Source: Eledone cirrhosa
Lineage: Eukaryota; Mollusca; Cephalopoda; Octopoda; Eledonidae
Direction: 5' to 3'
Assembly (NCBI GenBank): GCA_964016885.1
Contig: OZ024741.1
Span: 28,776,809 to 28,840,808, forward strand
DNA length: 64,000 nt
Part shown: positions 46,465 to 60,241 of the stretch, in pieces
Layout of the letters: every line of letters starts with the position of its first letter
Numbering within the stretch: position 1 is the stretch's first letter
Notes under the pieces: generated by a model
What the model was told of the DNA's origin: nothing
The model's database searches: none
What the model saw: only the letters and a program-made list of their open reading frames with translations
Position numbers and translations under genes: made by a program

Positions 46465-49400
46465 TGTAGTGATGCAATTATAACAGTGGCACACATTGTC
46501 TCAGAGTGTCTGGAGAAGATGTATCTCCTCTGTGTCTATTGTGTGGTGGTGCAGTTATAACGGTGGCACACATTGTCTCAGAGTGTCTGGAGAAGATGTA
46601 TCACCTCTGTGTCTATTGTGTGGTGGTGCAGTTATAACAGTGGCACACATTGTCTCAGAGTGTCTGGAGAAGATGTATCTCCTCTGTGTCTATTGTGTGG
46701 TGGTGCAGTTATAACAGTGGCACACATTGTCTCAGAGTGTCTGGAGAAGATGTATCACCTCTGTGTCTATTGTGTGGTGGTGCAGTTATAACAGTGGCAC
46801 ACATTGTCTCAGAGTGTCTGGAGAAGATGTATCTCCTCTGTGTCTATTGTGTGGTGGTGCAGTTATAACAGTGGCGGACATTGTCTCAGAGTGTCTGAAA
46901 AAGATGTATCTCCCCTGTGTCTATTGTGTTTGTGCAGTTATAACAGTGGCACACATTGTCTCAGAGTGTCTGGAGAAGATGTATCTCCTCTGTGTCTATT
47001 GTGTGGAGGTGCAGTTATAACAGTGGCATACATTGTCTCAGAGTGTCTGGAGAAGATGTATCTCCTCTGTGTCTATTGTGTGGTGGTGCAGTCATAACAG
47101 TGGCATACATTGTCTCAGAGTGTCTGGAGAAGATGTATCTCCTCTGTGTCTATTGTGTAGTGGTGCAGTTATAACAGTGGCATACATTGTCTCAGAGTGT
47201 CTGGAGAAGATGTATCTCCTCTGTGTCTATTGTGTGGTGGTGCACTTATAACAGTGGCACACATTGTCTCAGAGTGTCTGGAGAAGATGTATCTCCTCTG
47301 TGTCTATTGTGTGGTGGTGCAGTTATAACAGTGGCATACATTGTCTCAGAGTGTCTGGAGAAGATGTATCTCCCCCGTGTCTATTGTGTGGTGGTGCAGT
47401 TATAACAGTGGCACACATTGTCTCAGAGTGTCTGGGGAAGTTGTATCTCCTCTGTGTCTATTGTGTGCTGGTGAATTTATAACAGTGGCACACATTGTCT
47501 CAGAGTGTCTGGAGAAGATGTATCTCCTCTGTGTCTATTGTGTGGTGGTACAGTAATAACAGTGGCACACTATGTCTCAGAGTGTCTGGAGAAGATGTAT
47601 CTCCCCCGTGTCTATTGTGTGGTGGTGCAGTTATAACAGTGGCACACATTGTCTCAGAGTGTCTGGAGAAGATGTATCTCCTCTGTGTCTATTGTGTGGA
47701 GGTGCAGTCATAACAGTGGCATACATTGTCTCAGAGTGTCTGGAGAAGATGTATCTCCTCTGTGTCTATTGTGTAGTGGTGCAGTTATAACAGTGGCATA
47801 CATTGTCTCAGAGTGTCTGGAGAAGATGTATCTCCTCTGTGTCTATTGTGTGGTGGTGCAGTTATAACAGTGGCACACATTGTCTCAGAGTGTCTGGAGA
47901 AGATGTATCTCCTCTGTGTCTATTGTGTGGTGGTGCAGTTATAACAGTGGCGGACATTGTCTCAGAGTGTCTGAAAAAGATGTATCTCCCCTGTGTATAT
48001 TGTGTGGTTGTGCAGTTATAACAGTGGCACACATTGTCTCAGAGTGTCTGGAGAATATGTTTCTCCTCTGTGTCTATTGTGTGGTGGTGCAGTTATAACG
48101 GTGGCACACATTGTCTCAGAGTGTCTGGAGAAGATGTATCTCCTCTGTGTCTATTGTGTAGTGATGCAATTATAACAGTGGCACACATTGTCTCAGAGTG
48201 TCTGGAGAATATGTTTCTCCTCTGTGTCTATTGTGTGGTGGTGCAGTTATAACGGTGGCACACATTGTCTCAGAGTGTCTGGAGAAGATGTATCTCCTCT
48301 GTGCCTATTGTGTGGTGGTGCAGTTATAAAAGTGGCGGACATTGTCTCAGAGTGTCTGAAAAAGATGTATCTCCCTGTGTCTATTGTGGGGTGGTGCAGT
48401 TATAACAGTGGCACACATTGTCTCAGAGTGTCTGGAGAAGATGTATCTCCTCTGTGTCTATTGTGTGGAGGTGCAGTTATAACAGTGGCATACATTGTCT
48501 CAGAGTGTCTGGAGAAGATGTATCTCCTCTGTGTCTATTGTGTGGTGGTGCAGTTATAACAGTGGCACACATTGTCTCAGAGTGTCTGGAGAAGATATAT
48601 CTCCTCTGTGTCTATTGTGTGGTGGTGCAGTTATAACAGTGGCATACATTGTCTCAGAGTGTCTGGAGAAGATGTATCTCCTCTGTGTCTATTGTGTGGA
48701 GGTGCAGTTATAACAGTGGCACACATTGTCTCAGAGTGCCTGGAGAAGATGTATCTCCTCTGTGTCTATTGTGTGGTGGTGCAGTTATAACAGTGGCGGA
48801 CATTGTCTCAGAGTGTCTGAAAAAGATGTATCTCCCCTGTGTCTATTGTGTAGTGGTGCAGTTATAACAGTGGCACACATTGTCTCAGAGTGTCTGGAGA
48901 AGATGTATCTCCTCTGTGTCTATTGTGTGGTGGTGCAGTTATAACAGTGGCACACATTGTCTCAGAGTGTCTGGAGAAGATGTATCTCCTCTGTGTCTAT
49001 TGTGTGGTGGTACAGTAATAACAGTGGCACACTATGTCTCAGAGTGTCTGGAGAAGATGTATCTCCCCCGTGTCTATTGTGTGGTGGTGCAGTTATAACA
49101 GTGGCACACATTGTCTCAGAGTGTCTGGAGAAGATGTATCTCCTCTGTGTCTATTGTGTGGAGGTGCAGTCATAACAGTGGCATACATTGTCTCAGAGTG
49201 TCTGGAGAAGATGTATCTCCTCTGTGTCTATTGTGTAGTGGTGCAGTTATAACAGTGGCATACATTGTCTCAGAGTGTCTGGAGAAGATGTATCTCCTCT
49301 GTGTCTATTGTGTGGTGGTGCAGTTATAACAGTGGCACACATTGTCTCAGAGTGTCTGGAGAAGATGTATCTCCTCTGTGTCTATTGTGTGGTGGTGCAG

Positions 49401-50234
49401 TTATAACAGTGGCATACATTGTCTCAGAGTGTCTGGAGAAGATGTATCTCCCCCGTGTCTATTGTGTGGTGGTGCAGTTATAACAGTGGCACACATTGTC
49501 TCAGAGTGTCTGGGGAAGTTGTATCTCCTCTGTGTCTATTGTGTGCTGGTGAATTTATAACAGTGGCACACATTGTCTCAGAGTGTCTGGAGAAGATGTA
49601 TCTCCTCTGTGTCTATTGTGTGGTGGTACAGTAATAACAGTGGCACACTATGTCTCAGAGTGTCTGGAGAAGATGTATCTCCCCCGTGTCTATTGTGTGG
49701 TGGTGCAGTTATAACAGTGGCACACATTGTCTCAGAGTGTCTGGAGAAGATGTATCTCCTCTGTGTCTATTGTGTGGAGGTGCAGTCATAACAGTGGCAT
49801 ACATTTTCTCAGAGTGTCTGGAGAAGATGTATCTCCTCTGTGTCTATTGTGTAGTGGTGCAGTTATAACAGTGGCATACATTGTCTCAGAGTGTCTGGAG
49901 AAGATGTATCTCCTCTGTGTCTATTGTGTGGTGGTGCAGTTATAACAGTGGCACACATTGTCTCAGAGTGTCTGGAGAAGATGTATCTCCTCTGTGTCTA
50001 TTGTGTGGTGGTGCAGTTATAACAGTGGCGGACATTGTCTCAGAGTGTCTGAAAAAGATGTATCTCCCCTGTGTATATTGTGTGGTTGTGCAGTTATAAC
50101 AGTGGCACACATTGTCTCAGAGTGTCTGGAGAATATGTTTCTCCTCTGTGTCTATTGTGTGGTGGTGCAGTTATAACGGTGGCACACATTGTCTCAGAGT
50201 GTCTGGAGAAGATGTATCTCCTCTGTGTCTATTG
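46465..50234 (+). repeat. HOR-B copy 1 (49 monomers, 3,770 bp)
   Basis: Starts at a TGTAGTGATGCAATTATAAC monomer and contains two sub-units, each with GTGAATTTATAAC, GTACAGTAATAAC and CAGTCATAAC (GTGAATTTATAAC at 47,464 and 49,542). Distinctive markers are GTGTTTGTGC (a 75-bp unit near 46,930, only in this copy), GAGTGCCTGG near 48,737, GATATATC near 48,597, ACATTTTCTC near 49,803 and the CTCCCTGTG 76-mer near 48,363. No gene is present. Confidence 0.92.
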
Positions 50235-53200
50235 TGTAGTGATGCAATTATAACAGTGGCACACATTGTCTCAGAGTGTCTGGAGAAGATGTATCTCCTC
50301 TGTGTCTATTGTGTGGTGGTGCAGTTATAACGGTGGCACACATTGTCTCAGAGTGTCTGGAGAAGATGTATCACCTCTGTGTCTATTGTGTGGTGGTGCA
50401 GTTATAACAGTGGCACACATTGTCTCAGAGTGTCTGGAGAAGATGTATCTCCTCTGTGTCTATTGTGTGGTGGTGCAGTTATAACAGTGGCACACATTGT
50501 CTCAGAGTGTCTGGAGAAGATGTATCACCTCTGTGTCTATTGTGTGGTGGTGCAGTTATAACAGTGGCACACATTGTCTCAGAGTGTCTGGAGAAGATGT
50601 ATCTCCTCTGTGTCTATTGTGTGGTGGTGCAGTTATAACAGTGGCGGACATTGTCTCAGAGTGTCTGAAAAAGATGTATCTCCCCTGTGTCTATTGTGTG
50701 GTGGTGCAGTTATAACAGTGGCACACATTGTCTCAGAGTGTCTGGAGAAGATGTATCTCCTCTGTGTCTATTGTGTGGAGGTGCAGTTATAACAGTGGCA
50801 TACATTGTCTCAGAGTGTCTGGAGAAGATGTATCTCCTCTGTGTCTATTGTGTGGTGGTGCAGTCATAACAGTGGCATACATTGTCTCAGAGTGTCTGGA
50901 GAAGATGTATCTCCTCTGTGTCTATTGTGTAGTGGTGCAGTTATAACAGTGGCATACATTGTCTCAGAGTGTCTGGAGAAGATGTATCTCCTCTGTGTCT
51001 ATTGTGTGGTGGTGCACTTATAACAGTGGCACACATTGTCTCAGAGTGTCTGGAGAAGATGTATCTCCTCTGTGTCTATTGTGTGGTGGTGCAGTTATAA
51101 CAGTGGCATACATTGTCTCAGAGTGTCTGGAGAAGATGTATCTCCCCCGTGTCTATTGTGTGGTGGTGCAGTTATAACAGTGGCACACATTGTCTCAGAG
51201 TGTCTGGGGAAGTTGTATCTCCTCTGTGTCTATTGTGTGCTGGTGAATTTATAACAGTGGCACACATTGTCTCAGAGTGTCTGGAGAAGATGTATCTCCT
51301 CTGTGTCTATTGTGTGGTGGTACAGTAATAACAGTGGCACACTATGTCTCAGAGTGTCTGGAGAAGATGTATCTCCCCCGTGTCTATTGTGTGGTGGTGC
51401 AGTTATAACAGTGGCACACATTGTCTCAGAGTGTCTGGAGAAGATGTATCTCCTCTGTGTCTATTGTGTGGAGGTGCAGTCATAACAGTGGCATACATTG
51501 TCTCAGAGTGTCTGGAGAAGATGTATCTCCTCTGTGTCTATTGTGTAGTGGTGCAGTTATAACAGTGGCATACATTGTCTCAGAGTGTCTGGAGAAGATG
51601 TATCTCCTCTGTGTCTATTGTGTGGTGGTGCAGTTATAACAGTGGCACACATTGTCTCAGAGTGTCTGGAGAAGATGTATCTCCTCTGTGTCTATTGTGT
51701 GGTGGTGCAGTTATAACAGTGGCGGACATTGTCTCAGAGTGTCTGAAAAAGATGTATCTCCCCTGTGTATATTGTGTGGTTGTGCAGTTATAACAGTGGC
51801 ACACATTGTCTCAGAGTGTCTGGAGAATATGTTTCTCCTCTGTGTCTATTGTGTGGTGGTGCAGTTATAACGGTGGCACACATTGTCTCAGAGTGTCTGG
51901 AGAAGATGTATCTCCTCTGTGTCTATTGTGTAGTGATGCAATTATAACAGTGGCACACATTGTCTCAGAGTGTCTGGAGAATATGTTTCTCCTCTGTGTC
52001 TATTGTGTGGTGGTGCAGTTATAACGGTGGCACACATTGTCTCAGAGTGTCTGGAGAAGATGTATCTCCTCTGTGCCTATTGTGTGGTGGTGCAGTTATA
52101 AAAGTGGCGGACATTGTCTCAGAGTGTCTGAAAAAGATGTATCTCCCTGTGTCTATTGTGGGGTGGTGCAGTTATAACAGTGGCACACATTGTCTCAGAG
52201 TGTCTGGAGAAGATGTATCTCCTCTGTGTCTATTGTGTGGAGGTGCAGTTATAACAGTGGCATACATTGTCTCAGAGTGTCTGGAGAAGATGTATCTCCT
52301 CTGTGTCTATTGTGTGGTGGTGCAGTTATAACAGTGGCACACATTGTCTCAGAGTGTCTGGAGAAGATATATCTCCTCTGTGTCTATTGTGTGGTGGTGC
52401 AGTTATAACAGTGGCATACATTGTCTCAGAGTGTCTGGAGAAGATGTATCTCCTCTGTGTCTATTGTGTGGAGGTGCAGTTATAACAGTGGCACACATTG
52501 TCTCAGAGTGCCTGGAGAAGATGTATCTCCTCTGTGTCTATTGTGTGGTGGTGCAGTTATAACAGTGGCGGACATTGTCTCAGAGTGTCTGAAAAAGATG
52601 TATCTCCCCTGTGTCTATTGTGTAGTGGTGCAGTTATAACAGTGGCACACATTGTCTCAGAGTGTCTGGAGAAGATGTATCTCCTCTGTGTCTATTGTGT
52701 GGTGGTGCAGTTATAACAGTGGCACACATTGTCTCAGAGTGTCTGGAGAAGATGTATCTCCTCTGTGTCTATTGTGTGGTGGTACAGTAATAACAGTGGC
52801 ACACTATGTCTCAGAGTGTCTGGAGAAGATGTATCTCCCCCGTGTCTATTGTGTGGTGGTGCAGTTATAACAGTGGCACACATTGTCTCAGAGTGTCTGG
52901 AGAAGATGTATCTCCTCTGTGTCTATTGTGTGGAGGTGCAGTCATAACAGTGGCATACATTGTCTCAGAGTGTCTGGAGAAGATGTATCTCCTCTGTGTC
53001 TATTGTGTAGTGGTGCAGTTATAACAGTGGCATACATTGTCTCAGAGTGTCTGGAGAAGATGTATCTCCTCTGTGTCTATTGTGTGGTGGTGCAGTTATA
53101 ACAGTGGCACACATTGTCTCAGAGTGTCTGGAGAAGATGTATCTCCTCTGTGTCTATTGTGTGGTGGTGCAGTTATAACAGTGGCATACATTGTCTCAGA

Positions 53201-54006
53201 GTGTCTGGAGAAGATGTATCTCCCCCGTGTCTATTGTGTGGTGGTGCAGTTATAACAGTGGCACACATTGTCTCAGAGTGTCTGGGGAAGTTGTATCTCC
53301 TCTGTGTCTATTGTGTGCTGGTGAATTTATAACAGTGGCACACATTGTCTCAGAGTGTCTGGAGAAGATGTATCTCCTCTGTGTCTATTGTGTGGTGGTA
53401 CAGTAATAACAGTGGCACACTATGTCTCAGAGTGTCTGGAGAAGATGTATCTCCCCCGTGTCTATTGTGTGGTGGTGCAGTTATAACAGTGGCACACATT
53501 GTCTCAGAGTGTCTGGAGAAGATGTATCTCCTCTGTGTCTATTGTGTGGAGGTGCAGTCATAACAGTGGCATACATTTTCTCAGAGTGTCTGGAGAAGAT
53601 GTATCTCCTCTGTGTCTATTGTGTAGTGGTGCAGTTATAACAGTGGCATACATTGTCTCAGAGTGTCTGGAGAAGATGTATCTCCTCTGTGTCTATTGTG
53701 TGGTGGTGCAGTTATAACAGTGGCACACATTGTCTCAGAGTGTCTGGAGAAGATGTATCTCCTCTGTGTCTATTGTGTGGTGGTGCAGTTATAACAGTGG
53801 CGGACATTGTCTCAGAGTGTCTGAAAAAGATGTATCTCCCCTGTGTATATTGTGTGGTTGTGCAGTTATAACAGTGGCACACATTGTCTCAGAGTGTCTG
53901 GAGAATATGTTTCTCCTCTGTGTCTATTGTGTGGTGGTGCAGTTATAACGGTGGCACACATTGTCTCAGAGTGTCTGGAGAAGATGTATCTCCTCTGTGT
54001 CTATTG
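50235..54006 (+). repeat. HOR-B copy 2 (49 monomers, 3,772 bp)
   Basis: Same order as copy 1, with every marker shared except that the 75-bp GTGTTTGTGC unit is the normal 77-bp TGTGGTGGTGC here. It shares the rare GAGTGCCTGG (near 52,509) and ACATTTTCTC (near 53,575) with copy 1, so the duplication is younger than those mutations. Confidence 0.92.
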
Positions 54007-56489
54007 TGTAGTGATGCAATTATAACAGTGGCACACATTGTCTCAGAGTGTCTGGAGAAGATGTATCTCCTCTGTGTCTATTGTGTGGTGGTGCAGTTAT
54101 AACGGTGGCACACATTGTCTCAGAGTGTCTGGAGAAGATGTATCACCTCTGTGTCTATTGTGTGGTGGTGCAGTTATAACAGTGGCACACATTGTCTCAG
54201 AGTGTCTGGAGAAGATGTATCTCCTCTGTGTCTATTGTGTGGTGGTGCAGTTATAACAGTGGCACACATTGTCTCAGAGTGTCTGGAGAAGATGTATCAC
54301 CTCTGTGTCTATTGTGTGGTGGTGCAGTTATAACAGTGGCACACATTGTCTCAGAGTGTCTGGAGAAGATGTATCTCCTCTGTGTCTATTGTGTGGTGGT
54401 GCAGTTATAACAGTGGCGGACATTGTCTCAGAGTGTCTGAAAAAGATGTATCTCCCCTGTGTCTATTGTGTGGTGGTGCAGTTATAACAGTGGCACACAT
54501 TGTCTCAGAGTGTCTGGAGAAGATGTATCTCCTCTGTGTCTATTGTGTGGAGGTGCAGTTATAACAGTGGCATACATTGTCTCAGAGTGTCTGGAGAAGA
54601 TGTATCTCCTCTGTGTCTATTGTGTGGTGGTGCAGTCATAACAGTGGCATACATTGTCTCAGAGTGTCTGGAGAAGATGTATCTCCTCTGTGTCTATTGT
54701 GTAGTGGTGCAGTTATAACAGTGGCATACATTGTCTCAGAGTGTCTGGAGAAGATGTATCTCCTCTGTGTCTATTGTGTGGTGGTGCACTTATAACAGTG
54801 GCACACATTGTCTCAGAGTGTCTGGAGAAGATGTATCTCCTCTGTGTCTATTGTGTGGTGGTGCAGTTATAACAGTGGCATACATTGTCTCAGAGTGTCT
54901 GGAGAAGATGTATCTCCCCCGTGTCTATTGTGTGGTGGTGCAGTTATAACAGTGGCACACATTGTCTCAGAGTGTCTGGGGAAGTTGTATCTCCTCTGTG
55001 TCTATTGTGTGCTGGTGAATTTATAACAGTGGCACACATTGTCTCAGAGTGTCTGGAGAAGATGTATCTCCTCTGTGTCTATTGTGTGGTGGTACAGTAA
55101 TAACAGTGGCACACTATGTCTCAGAGTGTCTGGAGAAGATGTATCTCCCCCGTGTCTATTGTGTGGTGGTGCAGTTATAACAGTGGCACACATTGTCTCA
55201 GAGTGTCTGGAGAAGATGTATCTCCTCTGTGTCTATTGTGTGGAGGTGCAGTCATAACAGTGGCATACATTGTCTCAGAGTGTCTGGAGAAGATGTATCT
55301 CCTCTGTGTCTATTGTGTAGTGGTGCAGTTATAACAGTGGCATACATTGTCTCAGAGTGTCTGGAGAAGATGTATCTCCTCTGTGTCTATTGTGTGGTGG
55401 TGCAGTTATAACAGTGGCACACATTGTCTCAGAGTGTCTGGAGAAGATGTATCTCCTCTGTGTCTATTGTGTGGTGGTGCAGTTATAACAGTGGCGGACA
55501 TTGTCTCAGAGTGTCTGAAAAAGATGTATCTCCCCTGTGTATATTGTGTGGTTGTGCAGTTATAACAGTGGCACACATTGTCTCAGAGTGTCTGGAGAAT
55601 ATGTTTCTCCTCTGTGTCTATTGTGTGGTGGTGCAGTTATAACGGTGGCACACATTGTCTCAGAGTGTCTGGAGAAGATGTATCTCCTCTGTGTCTATTG
55701 TGTAGTGATGCAATTATAACAGTGGCACACATTGTCTCAGAGTGTCTGGAGAATATGTTTCTCCTCTGTGTCTATTGTGTGGTGGTGCAGTTATAACGGT
55801 GGCACACATTGTCTCAGAGTGTCTGGAGAAGATGTATCTCCTCTGTGCCTATTGTGTGGTGGTGCAGTTATAAAAGTGGCGGACATTGTCTCAGAGTGTC
55901 TGAAAAAGATGTATCTCCCTGTGTCTATTGTGGGGTGGTGCAGTTATAACAGTGGCACACATTGTCTCAGAGTGTCTGGAGAAGATGTATCTCCTCTGTG
56001 TCTATTGTGTGGAGGTGCAGTTATAACAGTGGCATACATTGTCTCAGAGTGTCTGGAGAAGATGTATCTCCTCTGTGTCTATTGTGTGGTGGTGCAGTTA
56101 TAACAGTGGCACACATTGTCTCAGAGTGTCTGGAGAAGATATATCTCCTCTGTGTCTATTGTGTGGTGGTGCAGTTATAACAGTGGCATACATTGTCTCA
56201 GAGTGTCTGGAGAAGATGTATCTCCTCTGTGTCTATTGTGTGGAGGTGCAGTTATAACAGTGGCACACATTGTCTCAGAGTGTCTGGAGAAGATGTATCT
56301 CCTCTGTGTCTATTGTGTGGTGGTGCAGTTATAACAGTGGCGGACATTGTCTCAGAGTGTCTGAAAAAGATGTATCTCCCCTGTGTCTATTGTGTAGTGG
56401 TGCAGTTATAACAGTGGCACACATTGTCTCAGAGTGTCTGGAGAAGATGTATCTCCTCTGTGTCTATTGTGTGGTGGTGCAGTTATAAC
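54007..56489 (+). repeat. HOR-B copy 3 (partial, about 2,483 bp)
   Basis: Follows copy 2 at 3,772 bp until about 56,490, where a GGCGGAC unit replaces GGCACAC. It has GAGTGTCTGG near 56,281 where copies 1 and 2 have GAGTGCCTGG, as does the related block at 43.8 kb, so that change arose within the HOR-B lineage after these diverged, or was lost here by conversion. Confidence 0.9.
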
Positions 56490-58547
56490 AGTGGCGGACA
56501 TTGTCTCAGAGTGTCTGAAAAAGATGTATCTCCCCTGTGTCTATTGTGTAGTGGTGCAGTTATAACAGTGGTACACATTGTCTCAGAGTGTCTGGAGAAT
56601 ATGTATCTCCTCTGTGTCTATTGTGTGGTGGTGCAGTTATAACAGTGGAACACATTGTCTCAGAGTGTCTGGAGAAGATGTATCTCCTCTGTGTCTATTG
56701 TGTGGAGGTGCAGTTATAACAGTGGCACACTATGTCTCAGAGTGTCTGGAGAAGATGTATCTCCCCCGTGTCTATTGTGTGGTGGTGCAGTTATAACAGT
56801 GGCACACATTGTCTCATAGTGTCTGGAGAAGATGTATCTCCTCTGTGTCTATTGTGTAGTGATGCAGTTATAACAGTGGTACACATTGTCTCAGAGTGTC
56901 TGGAGAAGATGTTTCTCCTCTGTGTCTATTGTGTGGTGGTGCAGTAATAACAGTGGCACACATTGTCTCAGAGTGTCTGGAGAAGATGTTTCTCCTCTGT
57001 GTCTATTGTGTGGTGGTGCAGTTATAACAGTGGCACACTATGTCTCAGAGTGTCTGGAGAAGATGTTTCTCCTCTGTGTCTATTGTGTGGTGGTGCAGTT
57101 ATAACAGTGGCATACATTGTCTCAGAGTGTCTGGAGAAGATGTATCTCCTCTGTGTCTATTGTGTGGTGGTGCAGTTATAACAGTGGCACACATTGTCTC
57201 AGAGTGTCTGGAGAAGATGTATCTCCCCCGTGTCTATTGTGTGGTGGTGCAGTTATAACAGTGGCACACATTGTCTCATAGTGTCTGGAGAAGATGTATC
57301 TCCTCTGTGTCTATTGTGTAGTGATGCAGTTATAACAGTGGCGGACATTGTCTCAGAGTGTCTGAAAAAGATGTATCTCCCCTGTGTATATTGTGTGGTT
57401 GTGCAGTTATAACAGTGGCACACATTGTCTCAGAGTGTCTGGAGAATATGTTTCTCCTCTGTGTCTATTGTGTGGTGGTGCAGTTATAACGGTGGCACAC
57501 ATTGTCTCAGAGTGTCTGGAGAAGATGTATCTCCTCTGTGTCTATTGTGTAGTGATGCAATTATAACAGTGGCACACATTGTCTCAGAGTGTCTGGAGAA
57601 TATGTTTCTCCTCTGTGTCTATTGTGTGGTGGTGCAGTTATAACGGTGGCACACATTGTCTCAGAGTGTCTGGAGAAGATGTATCTCCTCTGTGTCTATT
57701 GTGTGGTGGTGCAGTTATAAAAGTGGCGGACATTGTCTCAGAGTGTCTGAAAAAGATGTATCTCCCTGTGTCTATTGTGGGGTGGTGCAGTTATAACAGT
57801 GGCACACATTGTCCCAGAGTGTCTGGAGAAGATGTATCTCCTCTGTGTCTATTGTGTGGAGGTGCAGTTATAACAGTGGCATACATTGTCTCAGAGTGTC
57901 TGGAGAAGATGTATCTCCTCTGTGTCTATTGTGTGGTGGTGCAGTTATAACAGTGGCACACATTGTCTCAGAGTGTCTGGAGAAGATATATCTCCTCTGT
58001 GTCTATTGTGTGGTGGTGCAGTTATAACAGTGGCATACATTGTCTCAGAGTGTCTGGAGAAGATGTATCTCCTCTGTGTCTATTGTGTGGAGGTGCAGTT
58101 ATAACAGTGGCACACATTGTCTCAGAGTGTCTGGAGAAGATGTATCTCCTCTGTGTCTATTGTGTGGTGGTGCAGTTATAACAGTGGCGGACATTGTCTC
58201 AGAGTGTCTGAAAAAGATGTATCTCCCCTGTGTCTATTGTGTAGTGGTGCAGTTATAACAGTGGCACACATTGTCTCAGAGTGTCTGGAGAAGATGTATC
58301 TCCTCTGTGTCTATTGTGTGGTGGTGCAGTTATAACAGTGGCGGACATTGTCTCAGAGTGTCTGAAAAAGATGTATCTCCCCTGTGTCTATTGTGTAGTG
58401 GTGCAGTTATAACAGTGGTACACATTGTCTCAGAGTGTCTGGAGAAGATGTATCTCCTCTGTGTCTATTGTGTGGTGGTGCAGTTATAACAGTGGAACAC
58501 ATTGTCTCAGAGTGTCTGGAGAAGATGTATCTCCTCTGTGTCTATTG
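56490..58547 (+). repeat. Domain B segment with a 1,847-bp duplication
   Basis: First matches 44.03-44.79 kb (offset 12,391 bp), then from about 57.33 to 59.0 kb repeats 55.49-57.2 kb at an offset of 1,847 bp (24 monomers less one base). Private changes include GAATATGTATC near 56,599, GTCCCAG near 57,813, and GTGTCTATTG near 57,695 where the source has GTGCCTATTG. No gene is present. Confidence 0.87.
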
Positions 58548-60241
58548 TGTGGAGGTGCAGTTATAACAGTGGCACACTATGTCTCAGAGTGTCTGGAGAA
58601 GATGTATCTCCCCCGTGTCTATTGTGTGGTGGTGCAGTTATAACAGTGGCACACATTGTCTCATAGTGTCTGGAGAAGATGTATCTCCTCTGTGTCTATT
58701 GTGTAGTGATGCAGTTATAACAGTGGTACACATTGTCTCAGAGTGTCTGGAGAAGATGTTTCTCCTCTGTGTCTATTGTGTGGTGGTGCAGTAATAACAG
58801 TGGCACACATTGTCTCAGAGTGTCTGGAGAAGATGTTTCTCCTCTGTGTCTATTGTGTGGTGGTGCAGTTATAACAGTGGCACACTATGTCTCAGAGTGT
58901 CTGGAGAAGATGTTTCTCCTCTGTGTCTATTGTGTGGTGGTGCAGTTATAACAGTGGCATACATTGTCTCAGAGTGTCTGGAGAAGATGTATCTCCTCTG
59001 TGTCTATTGTGTGGTGGTGCAGTTATAACAGTGGCACACATTGTCTCAGAGTGTCTGGAGAAGATGTATCACCTCTGTGTCTATTGTGTGGTGGTGCAGT
59101 TATAACAGTGGCACACATTGTCTCAGAGTGTCTGGAGAAGATGTATCTCCTCTGTGTCTATTGTGTGGTGGTGCAGTTATAACAGTGGCACACATTGTCT
59201 CAGAGTGTCTGGAGAAGATGTATCACCTCTGTGTCTATTGTGTGGTGGTGCAGTTATAACAGTGGCACACATTGTCTCAGAGTGTCTGGAGAAGATGTAT
59301 CTCCTCTGTGTCTATTGTGTGGTGGTGCAGTTATAACAGTGGCGGACATTGTCTCAGAGTGTCTGAAAAAGATGTATCTCCCCTGTGTCTATTGTGTGGT
59401 GGTGCAGTTATAACAGTGGCACACATTGTCTCAGAGTGTCTGGAGAAGATGTATCTCCTCTGTGTCTATTGTGTGGAGGTGCAGTTATAACAGTGGCATA
59501 CATTGTCTCAGAGTGTCTGGAGAAGATGTATCTCCTCTGTGTCTATTGTGTGGTGGTGCAGTTATAACAGTGGCACACATTGTCTCAGAATGTCTGGAGA
59601 AGATGTATCTCCTCTGTGTCTATTGTGTGGTGGTGCAGTTATAACAGTGGAACACATTGTCTCAGAGTGTCTGGAGAAGATGTATCTCCTCTGTGTCTAT
59701 TGTGTGGTGGTGCAGTTATAACAGTGGCACACATTGTCTCAGAGTGTCTGGAGAAGATGTATCTCCTCTGTGTCTATTGTGTGGTGGTGTAGTTATAACA
59801 GTGGCATACATTGTCTCAGAGTGTCTGGAGAAGATGTATCTCCTCTGTGTCTATTGTGTGGTGGTGCAGTTATAACAGTGTCACACATTGTCTCAGAGTG
59901 TCTGGAGAAGATGAATCTCCTCTGTGTCTATTGTGTGGTGGTGGAGTTATAACAGTGGCACACATTGTCTCAGAGTGTCTGGAGAAGATGTATCTCCTCT
60001 GTGTCTATTGTGTGGTGGTGCAGTTATAACAGTGGAACACATTGTCTCAGAGTGTCTGGAGAAGATGTATCTCCTCTGTGTCTATTGTGTGGTGGTGCAG
60101 TTATAACAGTGGCACACATTGTCTCAGAGTGTCTGGAGAAGATGTATCTCCTCTGTGTCTATTGTGTGGTGGTGTAGTTATAACAGTGGCATACATTGTC
60201 TCAGAGTGTCTGGAGAAGATGTATCTCCTCTGTGTCTATTG
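58548..60241 (+). repeat. 22-monomer repeat (1,694 bp), copy 1
   Basis: Block D sequence starting at the CACTATG monomer: CTCATAGTG, GATGTTTC units, TATCACCTC alternation, GGCGGAC/GAAAAAG, CAGAATG, GTGTAG, GTGTCACAC and a private GATGAATC near 59,914. At the end a short 385-bp (5-monomer) duplication repeats GGAACAC and GTGTAG units (59.66 to 60.04 kb onward). Confidence 0.9.
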
